Assembly: GCA_017617995.1 (NCBI GenBank)
Contig: JAFZVE010000048.1
Location: 17,509 to 81,508 of the forward strand
From: Clostridiales bacterium
Lineage (GTDB): Bacteria > Bacillota > Clostridia > Saccharofermentanales > Saccharofermentanaceae
DNA length: 64,000 nt
Reading direction: 5' to 3'
The position numbers and the translations under genes are program-made. This document shows positions 24,849 through 33,062 of the stretch, in pieces. Under the pieces are notes generated by a model, which was not told the origin of the DNA, searched no databases, and worked only from the letters and a program-made list of their open reading frames with translations. How positions within the stretch are numbered: the first letter of the stretch is position 1; each line of letters starts with the position of its first letter.

Positions 24849-27199
24849 AGCTGATTCGTGCCAATATGAGAAAGGACAGAAATGTCCTGACTGCGTTTCT
24901 CTTCGTACTGATCCTGACCTCACTTCTTCTGCACACCGGCCTTTTTGTCGGACAGTACAGCTCGATCTATGACGAGAAAGTCGAAAAGACGAAAGAAGCC
25001 GATGTATTGTCGTATATCGTCGGTTCCGATGAAGAGATTTCACGGGCACTTTCCGGCCTTCCGGAGATCGCCGGTTTTTCCATCCAGGATATGGTCATGC
25101 CTGGTACCGTGAAGCTCCGGATCGAAGGTGAAGACGAGGAGTTCGACCTCGACAGCTCCACGATCACGAGGATCGGTGAATACGGCGCCGCAGAGGAGTA
25201 TGCATTTCTGAAAAGAGATGAATCAGTAGAAGGTCCGAAAATCTATTTCAACTCGTATTACGCGAAGATAAACAATATCGAAGTGGGCGATAAGATCCAC
25301 ATGCATTCCCCCGCGGCAGGAGATCTCGACTTTTACGTGGCAGGCATCTACGAAGCGCTGATCGGCGGTAATTCCTACGGCTGGATGTCGGTTATGGTCG
25401 ATGCAGATTCTTTCTCACAGATGTGGGAATACGCGGAGAAATCGTATCTGACCTCGAACTATATCTCGGACAGAAAGATGGTCAAGATGTATTGCGCCGA
25501 AGGCTTTTCCCAGAACGAGGTCCTTCAGGCCAGCAGAGACAGTCTGGCTGCGGAAGGTCTGGAATTCTATTCTTATGCACGTGACCTGGCAAAAGAAGGC
25601 TATATAGCGATCTCAGATATCCTTTCCGGTCTGGTGACAGCTTTCTCCATAGTTGTTCTTGTGGTCTGCCTGATCATGATCGTCTTTACGATCAATAACA
25701 ATATCGACAGAGATATTAAAAATATCGGTGCGCTCCGTGCGGTCGGCCACACGATCGGACAGCTCCGTCTGGCCATGACGCTCGAGTTTGTGATCGTCGG
25801 CATGATCGGCGGTGTGATCGGATGCATCCTTTCCTACATCACCATGCCGATCCTCGACAGAGAAGTATTCCAGACGATCACGGGTGTGCTGTGGGTACTC
25901 AGGTTCTGCCCTGGAACGACGCTCATTATCTTAGGTGGTATCGCGGTCTGCATGATCGTCGTGGTATTCCTTTCCACGATCAAACTGAAGAAGCTTCACC
26001 CGGCGACAGCGCTTCGTTTCGGCCTGAAGTCCAACAGCTTTAAGAAGAACTATCTGCCGCTCAAGAACACGAAAGGCGGACTGAATACTCTCCTTGCTTT
26101 AAAGAGTATGCTGCAGAGTCAGGGACAGAACATCATCCTTCTTTCCGTCATGAGTGTGGTCGCGTTTATGATCATGTTCTCGGGGATCCTCTTTTACAAC
26201 AGTAAGGTCAATCCGACCGAGTTCGTGCATCTCATCAACGGTGATGTTCCGGATGGATTCATCAACGTCAACACCGATACCGAAGAGACACACCGAATCA
26301 TCGAGCAGATGACGCATATTGACGGCGTGAAGGAAGTGTACGGCGTTAATTTCGCGAACATCAGTATCGAAGGAAACGAGACGTTTACCTTCTATACGGA
26401 TAAGCCGGAATGCATGGACTGTGGTGTGTACGAGGGCGACTCTTTCAAAGAAGACAATGAGTGCGTCATCGGCAGGGTCATCGCAGACCGTCTCGGAGTC
26501 GGGATCGGAGACGAGATCGAAGTGATGTTCGGCAATCATACCGAACGTTTCATGATCACCGGCTTCCAGCAGTCCATCATGAACCTCGGCGAGCGTATCT
26601 TCATGAGTGAAGAGGGCGCGAAGAAACTCGGCATCGAGCCGAACTATGAGATCATCCGTTTCCGCATGGAGGATCCGAGTAATGAGAGTATCGATAAGGC
26701 CATTTCCGATATAAAAGCACTTCTCGGCGAGAAGTGCACGACAGCCGACAATACCTACAGAGCCGTCCATAATGGAGAAGGAACGGAGATCTCGGCGGTA
26801 TCCCTGATCGTCATGATCATGGTCGCTCTGAATATCGCGATCATCATCCTGGTCGTCAAAATCCTTCTGAAGACGCTCTTCATCAAGAAAGAGAAGGAGT
26901 TCGGCATCAAGAAAGCGGTCGGCTTTACCAGCCGTCAGCTGAAACTGCAGCTCTCGCTTTCCCTTCTGCCGGTTACGCTTATCGCCTCCGTTCTGGGCGC
27001 ACTTCTCGGATTCGTTCTGGTAAATCCTCTCATGACCGCGATCCTTTCGGGCTTCGGCATGCATAAGATCGACTTCATCGTCTTCCCGGTACTGATTCTT
27101 CTGACGATTGCCGTGATCGGTGTTCTGGTATTTGCCATGACCTACGCCATGTCCGGTGCGATAAAGAAGGTCTCTGCTTACGAGCTGATCTCTGAATAA
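24842..27199 (+). CDS. FtsX-family ABC permease, two-domain
   Basis: A 785-residue permease with eight predicted helices: TM1 (about 13-33), an extracytoplasmic domain of about 220 residues, TM2-4 (about 255-380), TM5 (about 425), a second external domain, and TM6-8 (about 650-775). The four-helix plus four-helix plan with two FtsX modules (DIKNIGALRAVG and EFGIKKAVGFT coupling segments) is typical of macrolide/peptide export permeases. It has larger external domains than BceB, which carries one. Its last 125 bp are overlapped on the other strand by the YfhO gene. The substrate is unknown; envelope-active peptides are a reasonable inference. Confidence 0.9.
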   Translation: MVKLIRANMRKDRNVLTAFLFVLILTSLLLHTGLFVGQYSSIYDEKVEKTKEADVLSYIVGSDEEISRALSGLPEIAGFSIQDMVMPGTVKLRIEGEDEEFDLDSSTITRIGEYGAAEEYAFLKRDESVEGPKIYFNSYYAKINNIEVGDKIHMHSPAAGDLDFYVAGIYEALIGGNSYGWMSVMVDADSFSQMWEYAEKSYLTSNYISDRKMVKMYCAEGFSQNEVLQASRDSLAAEGLEFYSYARDLAKEGYIAISDILSGLVTAFSIVVLVVCLIMIVFTINNNIDRDIKNIGALRAVGHTIGQLRLAMTLEFVIVGMIGGVIGCILSYITMPILDREVFQTITGVLWVLRFCPGTTLIILGGIAVCMIVVVFLSTIKLKKLHPATALRFGLKSNSFKKNYLPLKNTKGGLNTLLALKSMLQSQGQNIILLSVMSVVAFMIMFSGILFYNSKVNPTEFVHLINGDVPDGFINVNTDTEETHRIIEQMTHIDGVKEVYGVNFANISIEGNETFTFYTDKPECMDCGVYEGDSFKEDNECVIGRVIADRLGVGIGDEIEVMFGNHTERFMITGFQQSIMNLGERIFMSEEGAKKLGIEPNYEIIRFRMEDPSNESIDKAISDIKALLGEKCTTADNTYRAVHNGEGTEISAVSLIVMIMVALNIAIIILVVKILLKTLFIKKEKEFGIKKAVGFTSRQLKLQLSLSLLPVTLIASVLGALLGFVLVNPLMTAILSGFGMHKIDFIVFPVLILLTIAVIGVLVFAMTYAMSGAIKKVSAYELISE

Positions 27200-29936
27200 G
27201 AAGGAGAACCGCGGCCGAGGCAATCACGCCGGCGATACTCAGGATACCTCCGACAAGAAGTCCCGGAGGTGTGAAATCAAGTTCCACATGGTGGTGTCCG
27301 CTTTCGATCGGGATGCTGATAAACGCATCCTGATAGGGCACCACCTGTACTTTTTGCCCGTCTACTTTTGCAGTCCAGCCTTCCTCATACGGGATCGTAG
27401 TGATGAGTACACGGTCTTCTTCTGCGTCCGCATCAAGAGCAACATACCCGTCTCTGACATTCACATTTGAGATGTCCTTTTTCAGAATCGTGGTCTGTTC
27501 GTCCAGCACTTCAAGGTCACAGTATGCCAGGATCGGTGTAAAGGAGGCGAAGATATCATCATCGCAGCGGATCTCGATCTTCAATTCGTCGCCGATACTG
27601 TGTATACCGGTATCGAGAATCACGGAGAAGTAGGAGGTAGACTCTTCCTTGTAAATCAGTTCGTCGTTACAGTAGACAGAGAGGGGAGCACTTCTCATCA
27701 GAAACGGGATTGACAGGTAAAGTGGTCCGTCTTTTCCGACTGTAAGACTCGTGCGCAGAACAATCGGCATACTCGAGGTGGTGCGTACGTAGTAAGTGAG
27801 ATTCTTTGTCCCTTCTTCGATATTCTCGGGTTTCATACCATCTTTGAGATCGTATTTCAGGAGATTTTTCTTGCTGGCATCAGACAGTTCCTGGCCATTT
27901 TGGACCTGCCAGTCCGAATCGTCTGTGGCGACATACAGGTTCTCGGCGGATACGCCGGTCAGGGATGCGATCCACGCTTCCTGAAAAGAGAGGTAATCCT
28001 TGGAACGACATGCTTGCTCGAGTGCATATCCGTCAAATTCCAGTGCGCCTGCGTCTGCGACAAAAGCGATATGGACGGCGTATGGGTTTTCCCAAAGAGC
28101 GAAAAGGTCATTTCGGGCTCGCTGCCACTCAGTCGGATAAGCATCACTCTTTGAGACATAGTAGCGGATACCTAAAATGGAATCGGCCGGCAGGATCACA
28201 TTCCGATGCTCGACGGAGAAGTAATTGTAATTCGTGCAGTAGCCGAGCTGCTTGAGAAAACGCTGCTGCTTCTTGTTTGACATGGAGCAGAAGGCGCTGA
28301 TTCCATGTGTTTCAGAATACGAAGAGATCGTCAGAGAATCGAGATTGAGACCGAGCGTTCCGGAGGCTTCCGTACGGCCCGGGTCATTCGGATCGATCGA
28401 TGCGGTCACGCTCCGGAGGCTTTCCACTTCTTCACAGAATGCCGCGCTGTCCTGCGAGTCGTTCCATATCGCACCGACAGTGACCTTCGGTGCTAGGAAA
28501 ACGATCTCTACGAGAACGATCGGCACCAGTATCCCCACGCCCCACTTCTGAAGATCAGAGAGGGACGGTGTCCATCTCTCTTTGGTTAATCCCCACAGAC
28601 ACAGTGTGATCAGTCCGCCGACCAGAAGATTCTGGAAAAACATGGAGGAGACGGACTGATCGCGTCCGAAGCATTCTGCCAGGACGAGAAGGAGAAAGAA
28701 TAGGCCGAATGAGAAAGTGAAATCGCGATTCCGCAGACTCTTAAGATGCAGGAACGAGTAGTAGGAAAGAAGTACCGTTCCGAAGATGAAGAGGTAGGCA
28801 TACCGGTACAGGAACCAGTTTGGAGAATCGAAGAGGTGCCAGGCGGTATTGAGCGGAGGCAGGATAAAGGAAAGGACGCCGAGTCCGATGCCTATTCCTG
28901 CACGAATCTTCAGACCGCTTCGGACTTCCGGATTTCGGAACAGAAGAACAACCAGCATGAATACGAGAAGACTCGAATAAACAAAAGGCATATTGCTCGA
29001 GATATCCGTGAGCTTACCTAGAAAGAACTGAGGGAGAAACTTGACAAGTGAGAAGTTCGGATTCAGTGTGACCGAGAAAGAAGAGGAACTGTCGCCGTTT
29101 CGGAGGGTGTCCAGTCCGGCCGGGATCAGAAGTATGGCAAGAATTAGCGCAGCACAGATCGCGATCAGGATAAATACTCCGACAACTTTGCCGTCTCCGG
29201 GTGAAGTACTCCTTCCAGGTTCTTCGGAGCGGTCCGAAGGTTGGGCAGATTTCTTATACTCCAGTATGACCAGCAGATAGAAAAAGGAGAAAAGCCCCGC
29301 CATGTAGGCCATATAGTAACCCGAGGCGAAGAGCACGATCAGGACGATCAGGAGCTTCCATGCATTTTTCATATTCTCTGCAAAAAGCTCGGTTGCCAGA
29401 ATAAGAAGTGGCAACAAGGCAAATCCGTCAAGCCAGATGAAGTTGAAGATAAACGACATGGAGAATGAACTCAGTGCGTAGATCAGACCGAAGAGAAGAG
29501 TCATCCTGCTCTTGTCCTTGAATTTGTGGTCAAGATATGCGGTCATGAAAGCTCCGGCGAAGGAGATCTTGAGCGTGATGAGAAGAAGAATCGCCTCGGA
29601 GATCCGTGATACCGGGAACAGAAGTGCCAGAAGATTCAGAGGACTCGAGAGATAGTAGGCAAGAATTCCCATGAAGTTCTTCCCCATACCGATCTCGAAG
29701 GAGTAGGTGAGGGAACGTCCGGATAGAAGCTTGTTTCGTAGTGTCGCCAGATAAGGGGCGTACTGCGCAGACAGATCTGATACGAGGACGCTCCGGGGCC
29801 CGAAGGGAGACACACCAGTCATGAAGAAAATCACTACGAGTGCCGCCATGACGGCGAAGAAGGAGAGGACGGGACGCATATCCCGAGTTCTGCCTGCGCT
29901 TTTCTTCTCTTTTTCCAGAAATGATTTCTCTATCAC
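27075..29936 (-). CDS. YfhO-family membrane glycosyltransferase-like protein (copy 1)
   Basis: A 953-residue protein of the YfhO/GT-C type. The first loop (VSPFGPRSVLVSDLSAQYAP in part) holds the conserved DLSAQYAPY motif, followed by about twelve membrane helices to residue ~480. An extracytoplasmic beta-rich half (RVLITTIPYEEGWTAKVDG near 830-850) and a last helix ending near 915 complete it. Relatives in Bacillus and Listeria add sugars to lipoteichoic acid or other surface polymers. The final ~41 residues are basic, unlike the other copies, and are encoded opposite the permease 3' end. It is divergent from the GH5 gene over a shared promoter palindrome. Confidence 0.88.
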   Translation of the reverse strand: MIEKSFLEKEKKSAGRTRDMRPVLSFFAVMAALVVIFFMTGVSPFGPRSVLVSDLSAQYAPYLATLRNKLLSGRSLTYSFEIGMGKNFMGILAYYLSSPLNLLALLFPVSRISEAILLLITLKISFAGAFMTAYLDHKFKDKSRMTLLFGLIYALSSFSMSFIFNFIWLDGFALLPLLILATELFAENMKNAWKLLIVLIVLFASGYYMAYMAGLFSFFYLLVILEYKKSAQPSDRSEEPGRSTSPGDGKVVGVFILIAICAALILAILLIPAGLDTLRNGDSSSSFSVTLNPNFSLVKFLPQFFLGKLTDISSNMPFVYSSLLVFMLVVLLFRNPEVRSGLKIRAGIGIGLGVLSFILPPLNTAWHLFDSPNWFLYRYAYLFIFGTVLLSYYSFLHLKSLRNRDFTFSFGLFFLLLVLAECFGRDQSVSSMFFQNLLVGGLITLCLWGLTKERWTPSLSDLQKWGVGILVPIVLVEIVFLAPKVTVGAIWNDSQDSAAFCEEVESLRSVTASIDPNDPGRTEASGTLGLNLDSLTISSYSETHGISAFCSMSNKKQQRFLKQLGYCTNYNYFSVEHRNVILPADSILGIRYYVSKSDAYPTEWQRARNDLFALWENPYAVHIAFVADAGALEFDGYALEQACRSKDYLSFQEAWIASLTGVSAENLYVATDDSDWQVQNGQELSDASKKNLLKYDLKDGMKPENIEEGTKNLTYYVRTTSSMPIVLRTSLTVGKDGPLYLSIPFLMRSAPLSVYCNDELIYKEESTSYFSVILDTGIHSIGDELKIEIRCDDDIFASFTPILAYCDLEVLDEQTTILKKDISNVNVRDGYVALDADAEEDRVLITTIPYEEGWTAKVDGQKVQVVPYQDAFISIPIESGHHHVELDFTPPGLLVGGILSIAGVIASAAVLLLIQRSARKQRPSLSHRTWRRSWQIPEHRSRQSSEESVPGRR

Positions 29937-29960
29937 GATCTTTACCCCTCTATGTAAGAA

Positions 29961-29994
29961 ATTATAGCAGAAGAAAGATAATCTCTGCTATAAT
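29961..29994. promoter_or_regulatory. Back-to-back extended -10 promoters forming a perfect inverted repeat
   Basis: ATTATAGCAGA (29961-29971) and TCTGCTATAAT (29984-29994) are perfect 11-bp complements 12 bp apart. Each arm contains TGCTATAAT: the left arm reads leftward to the YfhO gene, the right arm rightward to the GH5 gene. One site could thus fire both genes, and the symmetry may also serve a regulator. Confidence 0.65.
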
Positions 29995-30025
29995 GATGAG
30001 TAGTTCTTACTAGGGGAGACGATAT

Positions 30026-31054
30026 ATGAAAAAGTGGGAAGGCTATCAGAAGGGTGTTAACTTGGGCGGCTGGCTGTCGCAGTGTGATGACACGGAAGAG
30101 ACTTACAGTACTTTTGTAACAGAAAAAGATATAGAGATCATCAAGGGCTGGGGCATGGACCACGTCCGGCTTCCGATCGATTATGAGCTGATTGAAGACA
30201 AGGACGGGAATCCTGTGGAGAGCGGATACGCCCATATTCAGGATGCGATTGACTGGTGCGGGAAGTACGGGCTCAATATGATTCTTGATCTTCACAAGAC
30301 ACTCGGCTATTCCTTTGATGATGCACACGGCGAGAGAGGTTTCTTCGACAGTGAGGCACTCCAGAAACGTTTCTATATCCTGTGGGAACGCTTGGCGGAG
30401 AGATTCGCCCGATACGAAGACCGGCTGGCATTCGAGATCCTTAACGAAGTGACGGATCAGGCATACTGCGAAAAATGGAACAGGATCTCTTACGAGTGCA
30501 TCCGCCGGATCCGAATGATCGCGCCAACTATCAAGATCCTCGTTGGCGGCTACTGGAACAACAGTGTAGATTCCGTTAAAGATCTGGCGTTTCCTTATGA
30601 CAAGAATATCATTTATAACTTCCACTGTTACGAGCCGTTGATCTTCACCCATCAGGGCGCTCCGTGGATCCCCACGATGGATACCTCATTCCGTATCAGT
30701 ATCGAAGCACCGTATAGGGAGATGGACGAAGCAGGTGAGAAGAATCTCTCTCAGATGACCACCGGTTTTTCCGGATTCGATCCGGAAGAGAAGCTTTCTT
30801 CTGCGTATTTTGAGAAGATCTTTGCCGAGGCGATCTCGGTGGCAGAGGAGCGCGATGTGGCACTTTATTGCGGCGAGTATGGCGTGATCGACCGAGTTGC
30901 TCCAGAGGATACCGTGAAGTGGTATGCGATGATCAACCAGGTATTCACGAAATACGGTATCGGCCGTTCCGCCTGGAACTATAAAAAGATGGACTTCGGA
31001 ATCTCGGATGCGCGAATGGACGGTGTCCGTGAAGAGTTATTGCGCTACCTCTGA
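30026..31054 (+). CDS. Glycoside hydrolase family 5 enzyme, intracellular
   Basis: A 342-residue GH5 (alpha/beta)8-barrel enzyme. Motifs: VNLGGWL near the N-terminus, DHVRLPIDYE, MILDLHKT, acid/base Glu141 in FEILNEV, and nucleophile Glu284 in LYCGEYGVI. GH5 enzymes cleave beta-linked glucans, mannans or related oligosaccharides. No signal peptide or carbohydrate-binding module is present, so it probably acts on imported oligosaccharides or internal glycans. GGGGAG precedes the ATG. A GT-C-like membrane protein gene starts seven bases downstream, an unusual pairing that may hint at glycan remodelling. Confidence 0.88.
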   Translation: MKKWEGYQKGVNLGGWLSQCDDTEETYSTFVTEKDIEIIKGWGMDHVRLPIDYELIEDKDGNPVESGYAHIQDAIDWCGKYGLNMILDLHKTLGYSFDDAHGERGFFDSEALQKRFYILWERLAERFARYEDRLAFEILNEVTDQAYCEKWNRISYECIRRIRMIAPTIKILVGGYWNNSVDSVKDLAFPYDKNIIYNFHCYEPLIFTHQGAPWIPTMDTSFRISIEAPYREMDEAGEKNLSQMTTGFSGFDPEEKLSSAYFEKIFAEAISVAEERDVALYCGEYGVIDRVAPEDTVKWYAMINQVFTKYGIGRSAWNYKKMDFGISDARMDGVREELLRYL

Positions 31055-31060
31055 TGTGAG

Positions 31061-32782
31061 ATGTTTATGGAATCCGAATGCGGGAGAATAGATAGAAAAG
31101 ATATCCTTTTTCTTATTGGTCTTGCTGTCTGCGCGGTCTTCTGCTGGATCCGATGCCGCTTCGGCCTGGGTGTGGTCGACGAGGCATTCTTCCTATCGCT
31201 GGGAGATAAGATCTACCGTGGCAATGCCATGCTCGTGCATGAATGGCATGCGTCCCAGTTCACCTTCTTTCTGGTCCAGCCGTTATACTGGTTCTTTCAT
31301 CTTTTCAGAAAGAATAACGAGGGCATTATTCTCTTCTTCCGCCACGCCTATGTGATCGCGCAGGTCCTTGCAGCCCTGTTCATCTATATTCGTACCCGGA
31401 AGTATTCGAAGGAGGGGGCAGGGATCGCCTCGATGGCATATCTTCTCTTTTGCCCGCTCCTGCAGTTGAACTTCAACTATAACAGCATCGCGATTCTCGG
31501 CTTGCATGTCGCCCTGATCCTGGTCATGACGGCGGAAAAGAGAAGACCATTCCAGCTTGGAATAGCAGGGGTCTTCTTTGCGGCAGCAGTTCTTTGCTGT
31601 CCGTATCTTCTCGCCGTGTATCTTATATACAGTGTGATCTTCTTTTGTAAGAAGAAAGGGAAGGAGTGGCTCTGGTTTACTTCCGGGTGTGCGCTTCTGG
31701 CTATGCTGTTCTTCGCTTTTTTGATCTCCCGAGCTTCTTTTTCCGATCTTCTCTCCAATGCGACACACGTGCTTGATGACCCCGAACACCCTGCATTTAG
31801 CCCGATTCTGCTTCTCATAGCTTATGTGGGTAATATTCTGGAAGTGGCCCCGCTGGCCGCAGTGGTCTTCGTCTCGGTCATACTTCTTACTTTTGTGTTC
31901 TATCTTAGCCCCGAACTTCGGAAGAAGAGAGACTATCTTCTTCTTTTTACGACTATTCTTGTTATCGGATTGATCCTTGAAATCACAGTTATCGGGGCCC
32001 GATCGGATACAAACAGTTACCCGCTGAACCGGGTCATGCTTCCGATCAATATTCTTGTTCCTATCTGTGCAATGCTCTATGAAGATAAGTCGGTCCGCAG
32101 GATTTTCTCCTATCTCTGGGTCCCCGGTATGCTGTACGGAGTCTGTATCTCCTTTATCTCGAACCTGGGGATCTATTCGATCTGCTCCGCATCTTCCGTA
32201 GCGACCACTGCTGCGATTCTGATTGTTGCGATCACATACCGGAAACAGTATTCACTTAAGATATGTGGTGGGAAACCGGCCGTCATTGCTCTGACGTTCC
32301 TGTTCACTTGCCAGATCGGAGCAGAGGTGTTTCTCCGGAGCATAACCGTTTATCCGGGCGGACCAGTCAATGCGATGACGGAAGAGATGGAGGATGGCTG
32401 CGAGAAGGGACTCTTTGTGAGACCCAATGAAAAAACAGGCGTTGAAGCCCGTCTTGGGTATACCGGTATCGTAAGAGATGATCCGGTTAAGCAGAAGACA
32501 GCCTATATCACGTACCATTACTGGCTGGTCCTGGAGGACTGGGATGTGTCTTCGTGCACGCCGTCCAATCTCCTGACAGGACTGCATCCTTATGAAGAGG
32601 AAAATCCGAATACCGTCGTGATAGAGAGACTGGATCTGTTCTATTCGCTCAATCCGGACCGGATCCCGGACATGGTCTATGTCGATGTGGGATATGACGA
32701 TGTGCAGCAGTGGTACATCGACAAGTTCGGCTTTGAGGTCCTGAATGAGGATGAGAAAATGGGTACGCTCCTCGTGCGCTGA
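31061..32782 (+). CDS. GT-C-like polytopic membrane protein (putative glycosyltransferase)
   Basis: A 573-residue protein with about 12 hydrophobic helices in the first 430 residues and a C-terminal globular tail (about 430-573). The first external loop contains GVVDEAFFLSLGDKIYRG, with an Asp-Glu pair as in the catalytic loop of GT-C enzymes that use polyprenyl-linked sugars. The C-terminal part reads like an extracytoplasmic alpha/beta domain (YVDVGYDDVQQWYIDKFGF). Two in-frame ATGs (31061, 31067) are close; ribosome sites are weak for both, suggesting coupling with the GH5 gene. Donor and acceptor are unknown. Confidence 0.7.
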   Translation: MFMESECGRIDRKDILFLIGLAVCAVFCWIRCRFGLGVVDEAFFLSLGDKIYRGNAMLVHEWHASQFTFFLVQPLYWFFHLFRKNNEGIILFFRHAYVIAQVLAALFIYIRTRKYSKEGAGIASMAYLLFCPLLQLNFNYNSIAILGLHVALILVMTAEKRRPFQLGIAGVFFAAAVLCCPYLLAVYLIYSVIFFCKKKGKEWLWFTSGCALLAMLFFAFLISRASFSDLLSNATHVLDDPEHPAFSPILLLIAYVGNILEVAPLAAVVFVSVILLTFVFYLSPELRKKRDYLLLFTTILVIGLILEITVIGARSDTNSYPLNRVMLPINILVPICAMLYEDKSVRRIFSYLWVPGMLYGVCISFISNLGIYSICSASSVATTAAILIVAITYRKQYSLKICGGKPAVIALTFLFTCQIGAEVFLRSITVYPGGPVNAMTEEMEDGCEKGLFVRPNEKTGVEARLGYTGIVRDDPVKQKTAYITYHYWLVLEDWDVSSCTPSNLLTGLHPYEEENPNTVVIERLDLFYSLNPDRIPDMVYVDVGYDDVQQWYIDKFGFEVLNEDEKMGTLLVR

Positions 32783-32790
32783 GAAACGGT

Positions 32791-32818
32791 TTGACAAAAT
32801 AAGCCTTCGTGATACACT
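32791..32818 (+). promoter_or_regulatory. Strong promoter for the 40-residue membrane peptide gene
   Basis: A perfect TTGACA (32791-32796), 16-bp spacer and TACACT with TGA extension (32810-32818) lie 50 bp before the small gene's ATG. This is among the best consensus matches in the window. Confidence 0.75.
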
Positions 32819-32868
32819 ATCTCTAGCATACGAGATCTGAAAGCAAGAACGATCAGGAGGAACAGAAG

Positions 32869-32991
32869 ATGAGAGGTAATCAGTCCCGGTCCCGATACAG
32901 CACAGGCGCGAGAGTGCTCGCGATCATCCTGTCCATCATGATGCTGTCATCCATTCTGGCTCTTGTCATACTCGCTATGCGCATGGGATGA
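32869..32991 (+). CDS. Small membrane peptide (40 residues)
   Basis: ATG with AGGAGG eight bases upstream opens a 40-codon frame ending in TGA. The first 15 residues are basic and polar (MRGNQSRSRYSTGAR), followed by a single hydrophobic helix (VLAIILSIMMLSSILALVIL) and a short AMRMG end, so an N-in single-pass protein is likely. Its dedicated strong promoter and ideal ribosome site support expression. I do not recognise the family. It converges with the foldase gene. Confidence 0.7.
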   Translation: MRGNQSRSRYSTGARVLAIILSIMMLSSILALVILAMRMG

Positions 32992-33062
32992 TCCCCAACT
33001 GAGTATCTCATTCTTTTCTCTTCGTGTGAGAAGACACATTACCTTCCCGTCGGACGTGCTCG

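Noticed and set aside
26099..27223. Minus-strand 374-codon ORF opposite the permease
   Set aside because: His/Asp/Arg-rich composition typical of antisense shadows; no motifs.
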